DNA of 64,000 nucleotides from Nesterenkonia alba DSM 19423 (GTDB taxonomy: Bacteria; Actinomycetota; Actinomycetes; Actinomycetales; Micrococcaceae). A program made the position numbers and the translations under genes. Shown here piece by piece: positions 29,631 through 37,692 of this stretch. A model generated the notes under the pieces. The model worked only from the letters and a program-made list of their open reading frames with translations. It was not told the origin of the DNA and ran no database searches. How positions within the stretch are numbered: position 1 is the first letter of the stretch; the number at the start of each line of letters is the position of its first letter. The stretch is from assembly GCF_000421745.1 (NCBI RefSeq), contig NZ_ATXP01000001.1:62001-126000 (forward strand). The letters are read 5' to 3'.

Positions 29631-29700
29631 CTCTGAGGCTCACCGCGCCTTACGTGCCGGTAACCTCCCAACACGTCCCTCACCTAAGGACACCTGACCT

Positions 29701-31155
29701 ATGACTACACAGACTCGCTCTGGCGAGCCCGCCGTTGGCGCTGTCGCCTGGGTCGTGCTCGTCGCCGCCTTCGGCGGATTCCTCTTCGGCTTCGACACCG
29801 CCGTCATCAACGGGGCCGTAGGCCCCATCGCTGAGGAGTTTGACCTCGGCGCCGGGATGAGCGGCTTCAGCGTCTCCTCCGCCCTGCTGGGGTGTGTGAT
29901 CGGCGCTTTCACCGGTGGAAAGATCTCGGACATGCTCGGCCGGCAGAAAGCCATGTTGGTAGCCGCCGGACTGTTCTTCCTGTCGGCGATCGGCACGGGG
30001 CTAGTCTTCGGAGTCACCGACCTCATCGCCTGGCGTGTGATCGGCGGGATCGGCGTCGGGATGGCTTCTGTCATTGCCCCGGCGTACATCGCCGAAGTCT
30101 CTCCGGCTGCCTGGCGAGGCCGTCTCGGATCGCTGTTCCAGCTGGCCATCGTCGTGGGTATCTTCATGGCGGCCTTCTCCAACTGGATCTTCGCTGAGGT
30201 GGCCGGTGGCGCCTCCGAAGAGCTGTGGTTCGGGCTGGAGGCCTGGCGTTGGATGTTCCTCTCCGAGGCCGCCCCGGCGCTCATCTACGGCCTGCTGGCG
30301 TTGTCCATCCCCGAATCCCCCCGCTACCTGGTCTCCCGCGGACGCAACGACGACGCCGAAAAGGTCCTCACCGAGGTAGTCGGCATCCAGGGCAAGGACG
30401 ATCTCGCTCAGAAGATCGAGGACATCCGCGCCACCATCAACCTTGAGGCCCGGCAGAAACTTAAAGACCTGTTCCTCGGTGGGAAACTGATGCCGATCGT
30501 GTGGGTGGGTATCGGTCTAGCGGTGTTCCAGCAGTTCGTCGGCATCAACGTGATCTTCTATTACTCGACCTCCCTGTGGACCGCCGTTGGTATCGCTGAG
30601 GAGCAGGCCATGTTGGTCCAGGTCATCACCACCAGTGTGAACATCATCGCCACGATCGTCGGGATCCTCATCGTGGACAAGGTCGGCCGGCGTATCCCGT
30701 TGGCTGTCGGGTCGGCAGTCATGGCCGTGGGGTTGGGAACTATGGCCATTGCGTTCTCCCAGGCTGAACTCGTCGAAGTGGTCAACGAGTTCGGGGAGAT
30801 CGAGACCGAACCGAACCTCGTCGGTATGTGGGGTCCGATCGCCCTGGTGGCGGCCAATGTCTTCGTGGTCGGTTTCGGTGCCACGTGGGGTCCGTTCATG
30901 TGGCTGATGCTCGGGGAGATGTTCCCCAACCGGGTCCGGGCCGTGGCCCTGGGAGTGTGCTCGGCCTTCAACTGGCTGGCCAACTTCGCTATCTCTTCCA
31001 GCTTCCCCTCCATGGCGGAGCTCTCCCTGGTCTTCTCCTACGGGTTCTACGCGATCTCCGCGCTGATCAGCTTGTTCTTCGTGCTGAAGTTCGTCCCGGA
31101 AACTAAGGGTCGGGAGATCGAAGAGATGCAGGAGACTGCCCACCGCCGGAGCTGA
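29701..31155 (+). CDS. sugar porter family MFS transporter
   Basis: The 484-residue, 12-TM protein has the sugar-porter signatures: GGFLFGFDTAVINGA in TM1, DMLGRQ after TM2, RVIGGIGVGMASVIAPAYIAEVSP and WRGRLGS in the first half, PESPRYLVSRGR before the central loop, and PETKGREIEEM at the end. These place it with the XylE/GalP/GLUT-type proton or facilitative sugar carriers. Aromatic and Gln residues of the sugar site (QQFVGINVIFYY) are present. AAGGA precedes ATG 29701. The specific sugar cannot be deduced; no catabolic gene lies nearby. Confidence 0.92.
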   Translation: MTTQTRSGEPAVGAVAWVVLVAAFGGFLFGFDTAVINGAVGPIAEEFDLGAGMSGFSVSSALLGCVIGAFTGGKISDMLGRQKAMLVAAGLFFLSAIGTGLVFGVTDLIAWRVIGGIGVGMASVIAPAYIAEVSPAAWRGRLGSLFQLAIVVGIFMAAFSNWIFAEVAGGASEELWFGLEAWRWMFLSEAAPALIYGLLALSIPESPRYLVSRGRNDDAEKVLTEVVGIQGKDDLAQKIEDIRATINLEARQKLKDLFLGGKLMPIVWVGIGLAVFQQFVGINVIFYYSTSLWTAVGIAEEQAMLVQVITTSVNIIATIVGILIVDKVGRRIPLAVGSAVMAVGLGTMAIAFSQAELVEVVNEFGEIETEPNLVGMWGPIALVAANVFVVGFGATWGPFMWLMLGEMFPNRVRAVALGVCSAFNWLANFAISSSFPSMAELSLVFSYGFYAISALISLFFVLKFVPETKGREIEEMQETAHRRS

Positions 31156-31181
31156 TTTCACCTCTGTCAGTTCTGTCACTG

Positions 31182-31223
31182 GCAGCGGGCCCTGAGCGTC
31201 ATGCCACGTTCGGGGCCCGCTGC
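31182..31223 (+). terminator. terminator after the sugar transporter
   Basis: An 11-bp perfect stem (31182-31192 with 31213-31223) continues inward through a G-U pair and further pairings (GAGCG with CGTTC). It separates the transporter from the operon that starts at 31284. Confidence 0.82.
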
Positions 31224-31283
31224 GATCTCCGGGCTGCGTGCTACGTTAAGGAACAGCTCAGCATGCAGTGAGGGGGAACCAAG

Positions 31284-31676
31284 GTGACGGGGGAGCCGAC
31301 GTGGACATCGCCAGCCGGCGGTGACACCTTGCGCTTCTCCTCGCCCTCAGTCGGCAGCTCCGCGAAGCAGTGGCCTGTGGTCGCGGTCTTTGTGCTGAGT
31401 CTGGTCGGCGTCGTGATGGCTGTGCTCACCTCCCACCTGGTCTACGACCTGCCGGGCCTGGCGCTGGCCTCCTACCTGGTGGTGCTGCTAGGCGGATGCG
31501 CGCTCATCGGCTATCGCCGCTACGAGGCGATCCGGGCGACCCGCACCGGGGGAGGGTTCGCGGACCTCAGTGTCCAGCCGTTGGAGAAACTGGCCATCAT
31601 CACACTTGCGCTGGCGTGCCTCGCCCATGGGGCGGTGCTGGCCTATGAGGCGGCGGGGTGGTCGGTGTGGTTCTGA
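31284..31676 (+). CDS. small membrane protein, first gene of the tubulin-like operon
   Basis: The 130-residue product has an N-terminal soluble stretch of about 28 residues and three hydrophobic segments (about 30-54, 56-79 and 99-122), with a basic Arg/Tyr-rich loop between the second and third. GTG 31284 follows a GAGGGGGAA ribosome site. Its 3' end overlaps the following vWA gene by 19 bp, which argues for co-translation and a shared role. I do not recognise the family; it might be a membrane partner of the vWA protein. Confidence 0.75.
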   Translation: MTGEPTWTSPAGGDTLRFSSPSVGSSAKQWPVVAVFVLSLVGVVMAVLTSHLVYDLPGLALASYLVVLLGGCALIGYRRYEAIRATRTGGGFADLSVQPLEKLAIITLALACLAHGAVLAYEAAGWSVWF

Positions 31677-34189
31677 AGTGGATCTCCCGCCTGGGCGTAG
31701 CATTTTCGGCTGCGGCCCTGGCGACCGCCGGGGGTCTGTTGCCTGCCTCCGCCACTCAAGAGAACGCGCCCGACGACGCCCTGGCCACCAATGCTTCCCA
31801 GATCGCCACATGCTTGCAGTCGGCTCGTAGTATCAGCGGGCTGTTCCTCTTCGACCAGTCCGGCAGTCTCAGCAGCAACGACCCCGATGAGGTCCGGTAC
31901 GAGGGTTTGGAGACCGCACTGCTGAGCCTGTCGAGGCTGCAGCACGCCTCCGAGGCCACCGGGGACTCCCTGGACATTGAAGTGGCTGTGTCCGCCTTCG
32001 ACGGCGATTACTACCCCGCTCGCGATGTGGTCGGTTGGACACAGCTCAATGATGGGGAAGACGCCGACCGGGGCGAGATCATCGATCAGATCGTTACCAC
32101 CACCGCCGAACGCACCCAGCCTGAGGGCGGGACGAACTTCGAGGCCGCATTAGAAGGTGCCGCCGAGGATCTGGCAGATCGCGGCACCCGAGGCAATTGC
32201 CGGGTGCTGTTCTGGTTCACCGACGGGGAGTTCGAACGTGCCGAGGACTCGGTGGAGGCGGCTCGGGAGCGGATGTGCCGCGAAGACGGTCTGCTCGATG
32301 AGATGCGTGCCGCCGGCATCACCATCATCGGGCTGCAGCTGAATATGGAGGACCTCGACTCCGATGACCTGCTCTCCATGGCCACCGGATCCAGCGGCAC
32401 CCAGGACTGCGGAACTGTCCCGGTGCCCTCTGACTGGGCCAATGGCGCATTCCTCCACGCTGACGACACCGCCGGGTTGCGCCGGCTTTTCGGCTCCCTG
32501 GGCAACATCATCGAAGGCTGCACCCCGCAGGGCGAACGCGGGGCAGAGATCGACCCCGGAGTCGGCCGACTCAACGTGACCCTGGAGACTCTCGAGCAGA
32601 CCGAGCAGGTCGAGCTCACCGCCCCGGACGGTACGGTCATCACCGCCGGACCGGACGGCACCGTCACGGAGTCCGGTTACACCGCCGTGGCGCATTCGGA
32701 TGAGTCCTACCACTCGGTCACAGTTACCCTCCCGCCCGGTGCTGCTTCGGGCACGTGGAGCGTGTCTTCTGTTCCGGAGACTGAGGAGGAGTTCACCGAT
32801 TGGTGCGTCTACCCGGGGGTCAGCCTCCAGCACGCCGGCGGTGACGAGCCCACAGCGGGACAGACCGCGCATATCGCCTTCGACGTCGTCGACACCCACG
32901 GCGGACAGGCCAGCTTCGCCGACTACGAGGATGTCACCCTCACTGCCGCTGCCCACGGTGAGGATGGTCACCCGCGGGAGGCGACAGCGGAGATGACCGA
33001 CGACGGCGTCGTCGTCGCCGTGGACACCGAGGATACCGACGCCCGCATCCAAGTGCGGGTCTCCGCCCAGCCCACCACCATTTCCGGGCTGCATCTGACC
33101 CCCGTCGGGGCGGAGGAGGGCATCGCCCTGGCACTGAGCAGTGTGTTCCCCTCGGTGCGACCGCTGGATGAACTCGACCTCGGCAGCGCAGTGCGCCAGG
33201 ACCCTGCCACCGCTGAGCTGACCCTGAGCGGATCCCCCGACGGGCCCACCGAGGTGTGCCTGGGTGAGCCCGAGACCCTCACCGTCCCGGAAGAAGTCAG
33301 TGGCGACCAGCTGACTGTGGAGACCGGCTGCATCGGGCTGGATACCGGCGAAACCCGCACTGTGGAGGTCTCGGTGACCCCCGGTGCGCCCACTGTGGGT
33401 AACGGGGAAGCCGACTTGCCGGTTCGCCTCAGTGCCGCCGAAGGGTCCGAAGCCGCTGGCACCTCAGTGGATGTGGATCTGCCGGTCATCTGGCGCTATG
33501 AGGACCCCCGCGACGTCGGCGCGTTCTTCACCGTGCTCACCGGGCTGATGCTGCTCTCCGTGCTGCCGCTCTATCTCATCCTCGTGGCGGTCAAAGCTGC
33601 CACCGCCAAGTACACCACCGCCCGACTGCAGGGGGAGACCATCGAGCTGGTCATCGGCCCGGACGGTCCCCGCCGAGAACCGGCGGCTCCCAATGGACTG
33701 CTGCTCGATGACAGCCGGCTGGTGCCGGTGCCCGCCGATCCCGGAGGTTTCACCCACAACGGAGTCCGCCTCGGCGTGGAGAAGAAGCTGCTGAACCCGT
33801 TCAGCATGCCGGAGTTCTACGCCGAACCGGCCGCGACCGGGCAGCGCATCCTCACCAGTGAACAGCCGCCCACCGCCGACGGTTCCCGCGGCCGGGCCAC
33901 CCCCGGGCTCGGGTTCTTCGCTGCGGTGCTCATCGATGAGCACACCTTGGCCGGTGATGAGGACGAGATCCGCGCCACTGCGGTGGTCTTGGTCACTGAC
34001 ACCCATTTGTGGTCGGCCGACCTCGACCGCCTCCTGCGGGACACCGTGCCCTGGAGCACCATCGCCCAGTGGCGCAGTCAAGCCAAGCAGTCCGCGACAC
34101 CGGCGGCAGCCGCCAGCTACACAGCCGGTTCCACACCACCCGACGACGCCGGCCCCTCCCCGGGAGCCTCCCTCACCTGGCGGGGATAG
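31658..34189 (+). CDS. membrane-anchored von Willebrand factor A domain protein (843 aa)
   Basis: A signal peptide-like segment (to about residue 32) is followed by a vWA domain with an intact metal-ion-dependent adhesion site: Asp66-x-Ser68-x-Ser70, Thr159 in GGTNF and Asp189 in FTDGEF. An extracellular beta-rich region follows, with paired cysteines, to about residue 615. One strong membrane helix lies at about 622-645, then a cytoplasmic tail of about 200 residues. So the metal-binding face lies outside and the tail inside, where it could meet the tubulin-like protein encoded next. The GTG at 31658 overlaps the upstream gene; GTG 31667 is an alternative start. A 112-bp gap precedes the next gene. 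Confidence 0.88.
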   Translation: MVGVVLKWISRLGVAFSAAALATAGGLLPASATQENAPDDALATNASQIATCLQSARSISGLFLFDQSGSLSSNDPDEVRYEGLETALLSLSRLQHASEATGDSLDIEVAVSAFDGDYYPARDVVGWTQLNDGEDADRGEIIDQIVTTTAERTQPEGGTNFEAALEGAAEDLADRGTRGNCRVLFWFTDGEFERAEDSVEAARERMCREDGLLDEMRAAGITIIGLQLNMEDLDSDDLLSMATGSSGTQDCGTVPVPSDWANGAFLHADDTAGLRRLFGSLGNIIEGCTPQGERGAEIDPGVGRLNVTLETLEQTEQVELTAPDGTVITAGPDGTVTESGYTAVAHSDESYHSVTVTLPPGAASGTWSVSSVPETEEEFTDWCVYPGVSLQHAGGDEPTAGQTAHIAFDVVDTHGGQASFADYEDVTLTAAAHGEDGHPREATAEMTDDGVVVAVDTEDTDARIQVRVSAQPTTISGLHLTPVGAEEGIALALSSVFPSVRPLDELDLGSAVRQDPATAELTLSGSPDGPTEVCLGEPETLTVPEEVSGDQLTVETGCIGLDTGETRTVEVSVTPGAPTVGNGEADLPVRLSAAEGSEAAGTSVDVDLPVIWRYEDPRDVGAFFTVLTGLMLLSVLPLYLILVAVKAATAKYTTARLQGETIELVIGPDGPRREPAAPNGLLLDDSRLVPVPADPGGFTHNGVRLGVEKKLLNPFSMPEFYAEPAATGQRILTSEQPPTADGSRGRATPGLGFFAAVLIDEHTLAGDEDEIRATAVVLVTDTHLWSADLDRLLRDTVPWSTIAQWRSQAKQSATPAAAASYTAGSTPPDDAGPSPGASLTWRG

Positions 34190-34219
34190 ACCCGGTGGGA
34201 CACCATCACCGCACGGAGC

Positions 34220-34256
34220 CCCACAGCACGCAGAACCCCCACAGGGAAACCCACAG
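34220..34256 (+). repeat. three CCCACAG repeats between the vWA and tubulin-like genes
   Basis: CCCACAG occurs at 34220-34226, 34238-34244 and 34250-34256 within the 112-bp gap. It may be a binding site cluster or chance in a C/A-rich leader. No hairpin terminator is evident here, so the operon probably reads through. Confidence 0.3.
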
Positions 34257-34301
34257 CCCGACGACCCCTGAAGGCCGAAGCACACACGAAAGGCACACAC
34301 T

Positions 34302-37300
34302 ATGGCAGACCAGCCCACTCCCGTCCGGCCGTTCATCTTCGTTGGCGTCGGCGGCACTGGGGGCAAGACGCTCGGCATCGTGCGGAAAACCGTCTCCGAT
34401 GCGTTGGAACGCGCCGGGTGGGACGGCGGCTGGCCCGCGGCCTGGCAGTTCGTGCAGATCGACGTGCCCGCAGCCCCGGACACCGGCGCCGCCGACCCCG
34501 CCTTCGCCCTGCCCCGCAGTGTCTACGTGCCGTTGAGCTCGGCCAAGAGCACCTATGCCGGCTACCACCAATCCATCAGCCAACAGCTGCAGCGCACCTC
34601 CGCTGATGCCGTCTCCCGTTACCTCGCCTGGGATAGCTGGCACCCCGAACCGCCCGAAAGCGTGCGGGTCGACATCACCCAGGGGGCCGGTCAATACCGG
34701 GCTGTGGGTCGGGTCGCGGCCCTGCACGCGCTGAAGGACATCGACTCCGCCCTCAAACGCGCCCGCGACGCAGCCGTGGACTCCGAGGCCAACGCCCAGT
34801 TACGCCGGGCCTTGCAGGAGGTCACCGGTCAGCGGTTCACCGGAGCTGACGGCGCTGATGATCCGGTGGTCTTCGTCGTCGGATCCGTGGCCGGAGGCTC
34901 CGGTTCGGGAATGTTCTTAGACGTCTGCGATGTACTGCGCGCCCACGGGCATAGCAACCTCAACAGCATCCTGTTCACCCCCGAGGTGTTCCAGCGACCC
35001 ACCGGGGCCATCGACCCCGGCGTCGCGCCGAATACCTTCCTCGCACTGACAGAGGCCTCGAACTCCCTGTGGATCACCTCCGCCGAGGATGCTCCGGTCT
35101 CCCGCACCCTGCATTTTGCCCGCGCCGGGGTCAGCGAACCCACAGGTCATGACACCTCGACCACATTCCTGCTGGTGGGCCGGCGTAACTCCACGGTGGC
35201 CTTCGACTCCGCCGATGACGTGTTCAAGATCGTGGGCCGCTCTGTCGGTGAACTGGTCCTGGACCCCGCGCTGACGGCGAACATCGTCGCCTATGACATG
35301 GCTAACTCTCAGGCGGTAGCGGAAGGCGGCACCGACAACCTGGGGCTTTCGGCCTCGGCCACGCGCCGGGATATCGCGCCCTTCCGCTCCATGGGGTTTG
35401 CCCGCATGACCGTGGGCCGGGACTTCTTCGACCGCTACGCCACTGACCGGATCCTCAAGCAGGCCGGTACCCGGCTGCTCGAAGGCCACCTGGAACGTCG
35501 CCGGCCCGACGATCTCTCCAGCGACGAGGAGCTCAAAGACCAAGCCGTTGATGAAGCCTGGCCCGGGTTCCTCGATGACATCGGCCTTGATGTCGATACC
35601 ATCGATCGTCGCCTCAACGTCTGGGACGACGACGGCTTCGCCGCCACCCGCCAGCGCTTCACCTCCGCCCTGCAGAACGAGATCTCCACCCTGGGCCAGC
35701 AACACCGGCGACGCATCCCCACCCCTGAGGCCCGCCAAGCGCTGGTCAACCGGCTGCAGGTCGCCACCCGGGAGGACAATGAGTACTCCGCCGACGTCGC
35801 CACCGTCTTCGGTCGGCTGGTCACCCGGCTCGCCGCGGCGGCCCAAGAGGATGTTCGCCGTGTGGTCCTGCACGCCGCGGCCTCCTACGGTCTGCCGGTG
35901 ACCATTGACCTCATTGCCCGGCTCATCGAGTCCAGTCGCGGTGCCGCCGCTGAGCTGCGCCAACGCGCGGCCACCGACCGAAAGCACCTCACCGACCGGC
36001 TGGCAGTGCTCAGCCGCGGAGTCAGCGGGGAACCCAACGACTTCACCCGGGACAACTCTGACTTCAGCGGGTTCCTCGTCTCATCGACCACTGAAGGCCT
36101 CCAGTGGCACGTCAGTGCTCAGCGGCGCGCCCAGGGAGCCGATGTGCTCGAAGACCTCACCGACAATCTGCTGGTGCCGTGGCGGGATGCCCTGCGCGAC
36201 GCCGCCGGACTCCTCCGCATGGACCTCTACCCGGAGCTCGGAGCCAGTCCCCTGGACATCTGGCCCGGCGAGCACGGGGTGCCCGACTACCTGCAGCCCT
36301 CCAAAGTCGAATTCCTGCTCGATGACACCGACACCTTCGCCGACCAGTTCGTCCACGTCATCGAACGTTCCCTCAGCGGAGCTCAAGGCCGGGCGGCTGT
36401 GGCCCGGGCAGTCGAGGACATCATCCAGGGCCGCCAGCTGGGACTCAACGCCCGCGGCGGTGAGGTCGCCCGCACCGAACGTCCCTGGGTGCCGGAATTG
36501 CGGCAGGCCCGGCCTGCCGGGCAGAACCGCTCCACCGCGCAGATCCACCTGGCCTTTGGGGTGGAGGACATCGCCACCCGCACCCACGCCTGGCTGCACG
36601 ACCGGGAGAAGTTCGTCGGTAAGTTCCTCAGCCAGTCGCTGGCTGACTATCTCACTGACCCCATGGTGGACGCAGCGGAACGACGTCGGCGTGAAGACGG
36701 CGTCGTCGGCGCCTTCGACTCCATGGTCCGTTCCTCCCGCCCGCTGGTCGCCCTGGACCCGGCGCTGACCAACCTCATCCACGGCTCGGCCGAGGCCCCT
36801 TACCGTCCGCACGCTTCAGCGCTGAACATCCCCAGTGAAGCCACGGACCTACGCCAACGGCTTCAAGACTCGGCGGCCTCCCTGCTCGGTGACCCCTCCG
36901 CAGTGCGGTTCACCACCGATCCGCGCAGCGACGCGATGATGATGACCCTGCTGCGCGAGCCCTACCACTTAGTGGAGATCGCCAGCATTATGGCTCCCAT
37001 CGTCGAACAGTGGCAACAGAGCACCTCCACCCGGATGTGGAACTTCCGCCGGGCCCGACCGCTCCCCGAATGGGTGCCACTGTCTCCGGCGGCCCGCCGC
37101 GCCCTCATCACCGGGTGGTTCGCCGAACGGTTGCTGGGCCGGGCCACGATCACTGTGGAGGGCAATAAACCGGTCCTCTCCGTGGAGGTGGACAGCACCC
37201 GGCACCAGCTGCCCCAGCGCGGAGTGCGGGAAGCCACCCCACAGGATCACGTGGGGCTGCTGCTTGAGGGGCTCTTCGCCGCTTTCGTGGAGGTTTACCG

Positions 37301-37652
37301 CACTAAGACCTTGGACGCCTTGGTGCCCTATCAGCACCTCATCGGTGTGGGGGCCTCCGTGCCGCAGGCGAGCAACGACGTCGTCTCCTGGGTCGCCGGA
37401 AGCGTGCAGGCCCCCGGGGCTGCTGATCTGCAGGATCCCGAAGCCCGCGACCTCTCCCGCCAGGACGCCGCACATTGGCTCATCGCCGAATGGCGCACCG
37501 GCTACGAGGCCATCGGCGGCCGGCTGCACAACCACGCCGCAGCCCAGGCTCACGCCACCTACGAGGTGATCCACGACGTGCTCGAGGCCCTCACCACGCT
37601 CGATGCCTGTGTGGAGCGTGGCACCGGGTCCAACCTGCCGGGCCGCCTGTGA
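34302..37652 (+). CDS. tubulin/FtsZ-superfamily protein, Tubulin_2-like (1116 aa)
   Basis: The protein opens with PFIFVGVGGTGGKTLGIVRK (residues 10-29), a nucleotide-binding first loop like that of FtsZ and tubulin. A second glycine loop AGGSGSGMF at about 197-205 corresponds to the GGGTGSG tubulin signature, followed by a helix-rich region. The first 400 or so residues therefore form a tubulin-like GTPase domain. The rest, about 700 residues, is mostly helical and charged, without membrane segments and unfamiliar to me. It is far longer than FtsZ (about 400 aa), so it is not the division protein. GAAAGG lies 8 nt before the ATG. Large FtsZ-like proteins of this kind have been proposed to remodel membranes; the role here is inference. 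Confidence 0.85.
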   Translation: MADQPTPVRPFIFVGVGGTGGKTLGIVRKTVSDALERAGWDGGWPAAWQFVQIDVPAAPDTGAADPAFALPRSVYVPLSSAKSTYAGYHQSISQQLQRTSADAVSRYLAWDSWHPEPPESVRVDITQGAGQYRAVGRVAALHALKDIDSALKRARDAAVDSEANAQLRRALQEVTGQRFTGADGADDPVVFVVGSVAGGSGSGMFLDVCDVLRAHGHSNLNSILFTPEVFQRPTGAIDPGVAPNTFLALTEASNSLWITSAEDAPVSRTLHFARAGVSEPTGHDTSTTFLLVGRRNSTVAFDSADDVFKIVGRSVGELVLDPALTANIVAYDMANSQAVAEGGTDNLGLSASATRRDIAPFRSMGFARMTVGRDFFDRYATDRILKQAGTRLLEGHLERRRPDDLSSDEELKDQAVDEAWPGFLDDIGLDVDTIDRRLNVWDDDGFAATRQRFTSALQNEISTLGQQHRRRIPTPEARQALVNRLQVATREDNEYSADVATVFGRLVTRLAAAAQEDVRRVVLHAAASYGLPVTIDLIARLIESSRGAAAELRQRAATDRKHLTDRLAVLSRGVSGEPNDFTRDNSDFSGFLVSSTTEGLQWHVSAQRRAQGADVLEDLTDNLLVPWRDALRDAAGLLRMDLYPELGASPLDIWPGEHGVPDYLQPSKVEFLLDDTDTFADQFVHVIERSLSGAQGRAAVARAVEDIIQGRQLGLNARGGEVARTERPWVPELRQARPAGQNRSTAQIHLAFGVEDIATRTHAWLHDREKFVGKFLSQSLADYLTDPMVDAAERRRREDGVVGAFDSMVRSSRPLVALDPALTNLIHGSAEAPYRPHASALNIPSEATDLRQRLQDSAASLLGDPSAVRFTTDPRSDAMMMTLLREPYHLVEIASIMAPIVEQWQQSTSTRMWNFRRARPLPEWVPLSPAARRALITGWFAERLLGRATITVEGNKPVLSVEVDSTRHQLPQRGVREATPQDHVGLLLEGLFAAFVEVYRTKTLDALVPYQHLIGVGASVPQASNDVVSWVAGSVQAPGAADLQDPEARDLSRQDAAHWLIAEWRTGYEAIGGRLHNHAAAQAHATYEVIHDVLEALTTLDACVERGTGSNLPGRL

Positions 37653-37692
37653 GCTGGTGGGAAGATGGCAGCCAGGTGACGGAGGTGGACAG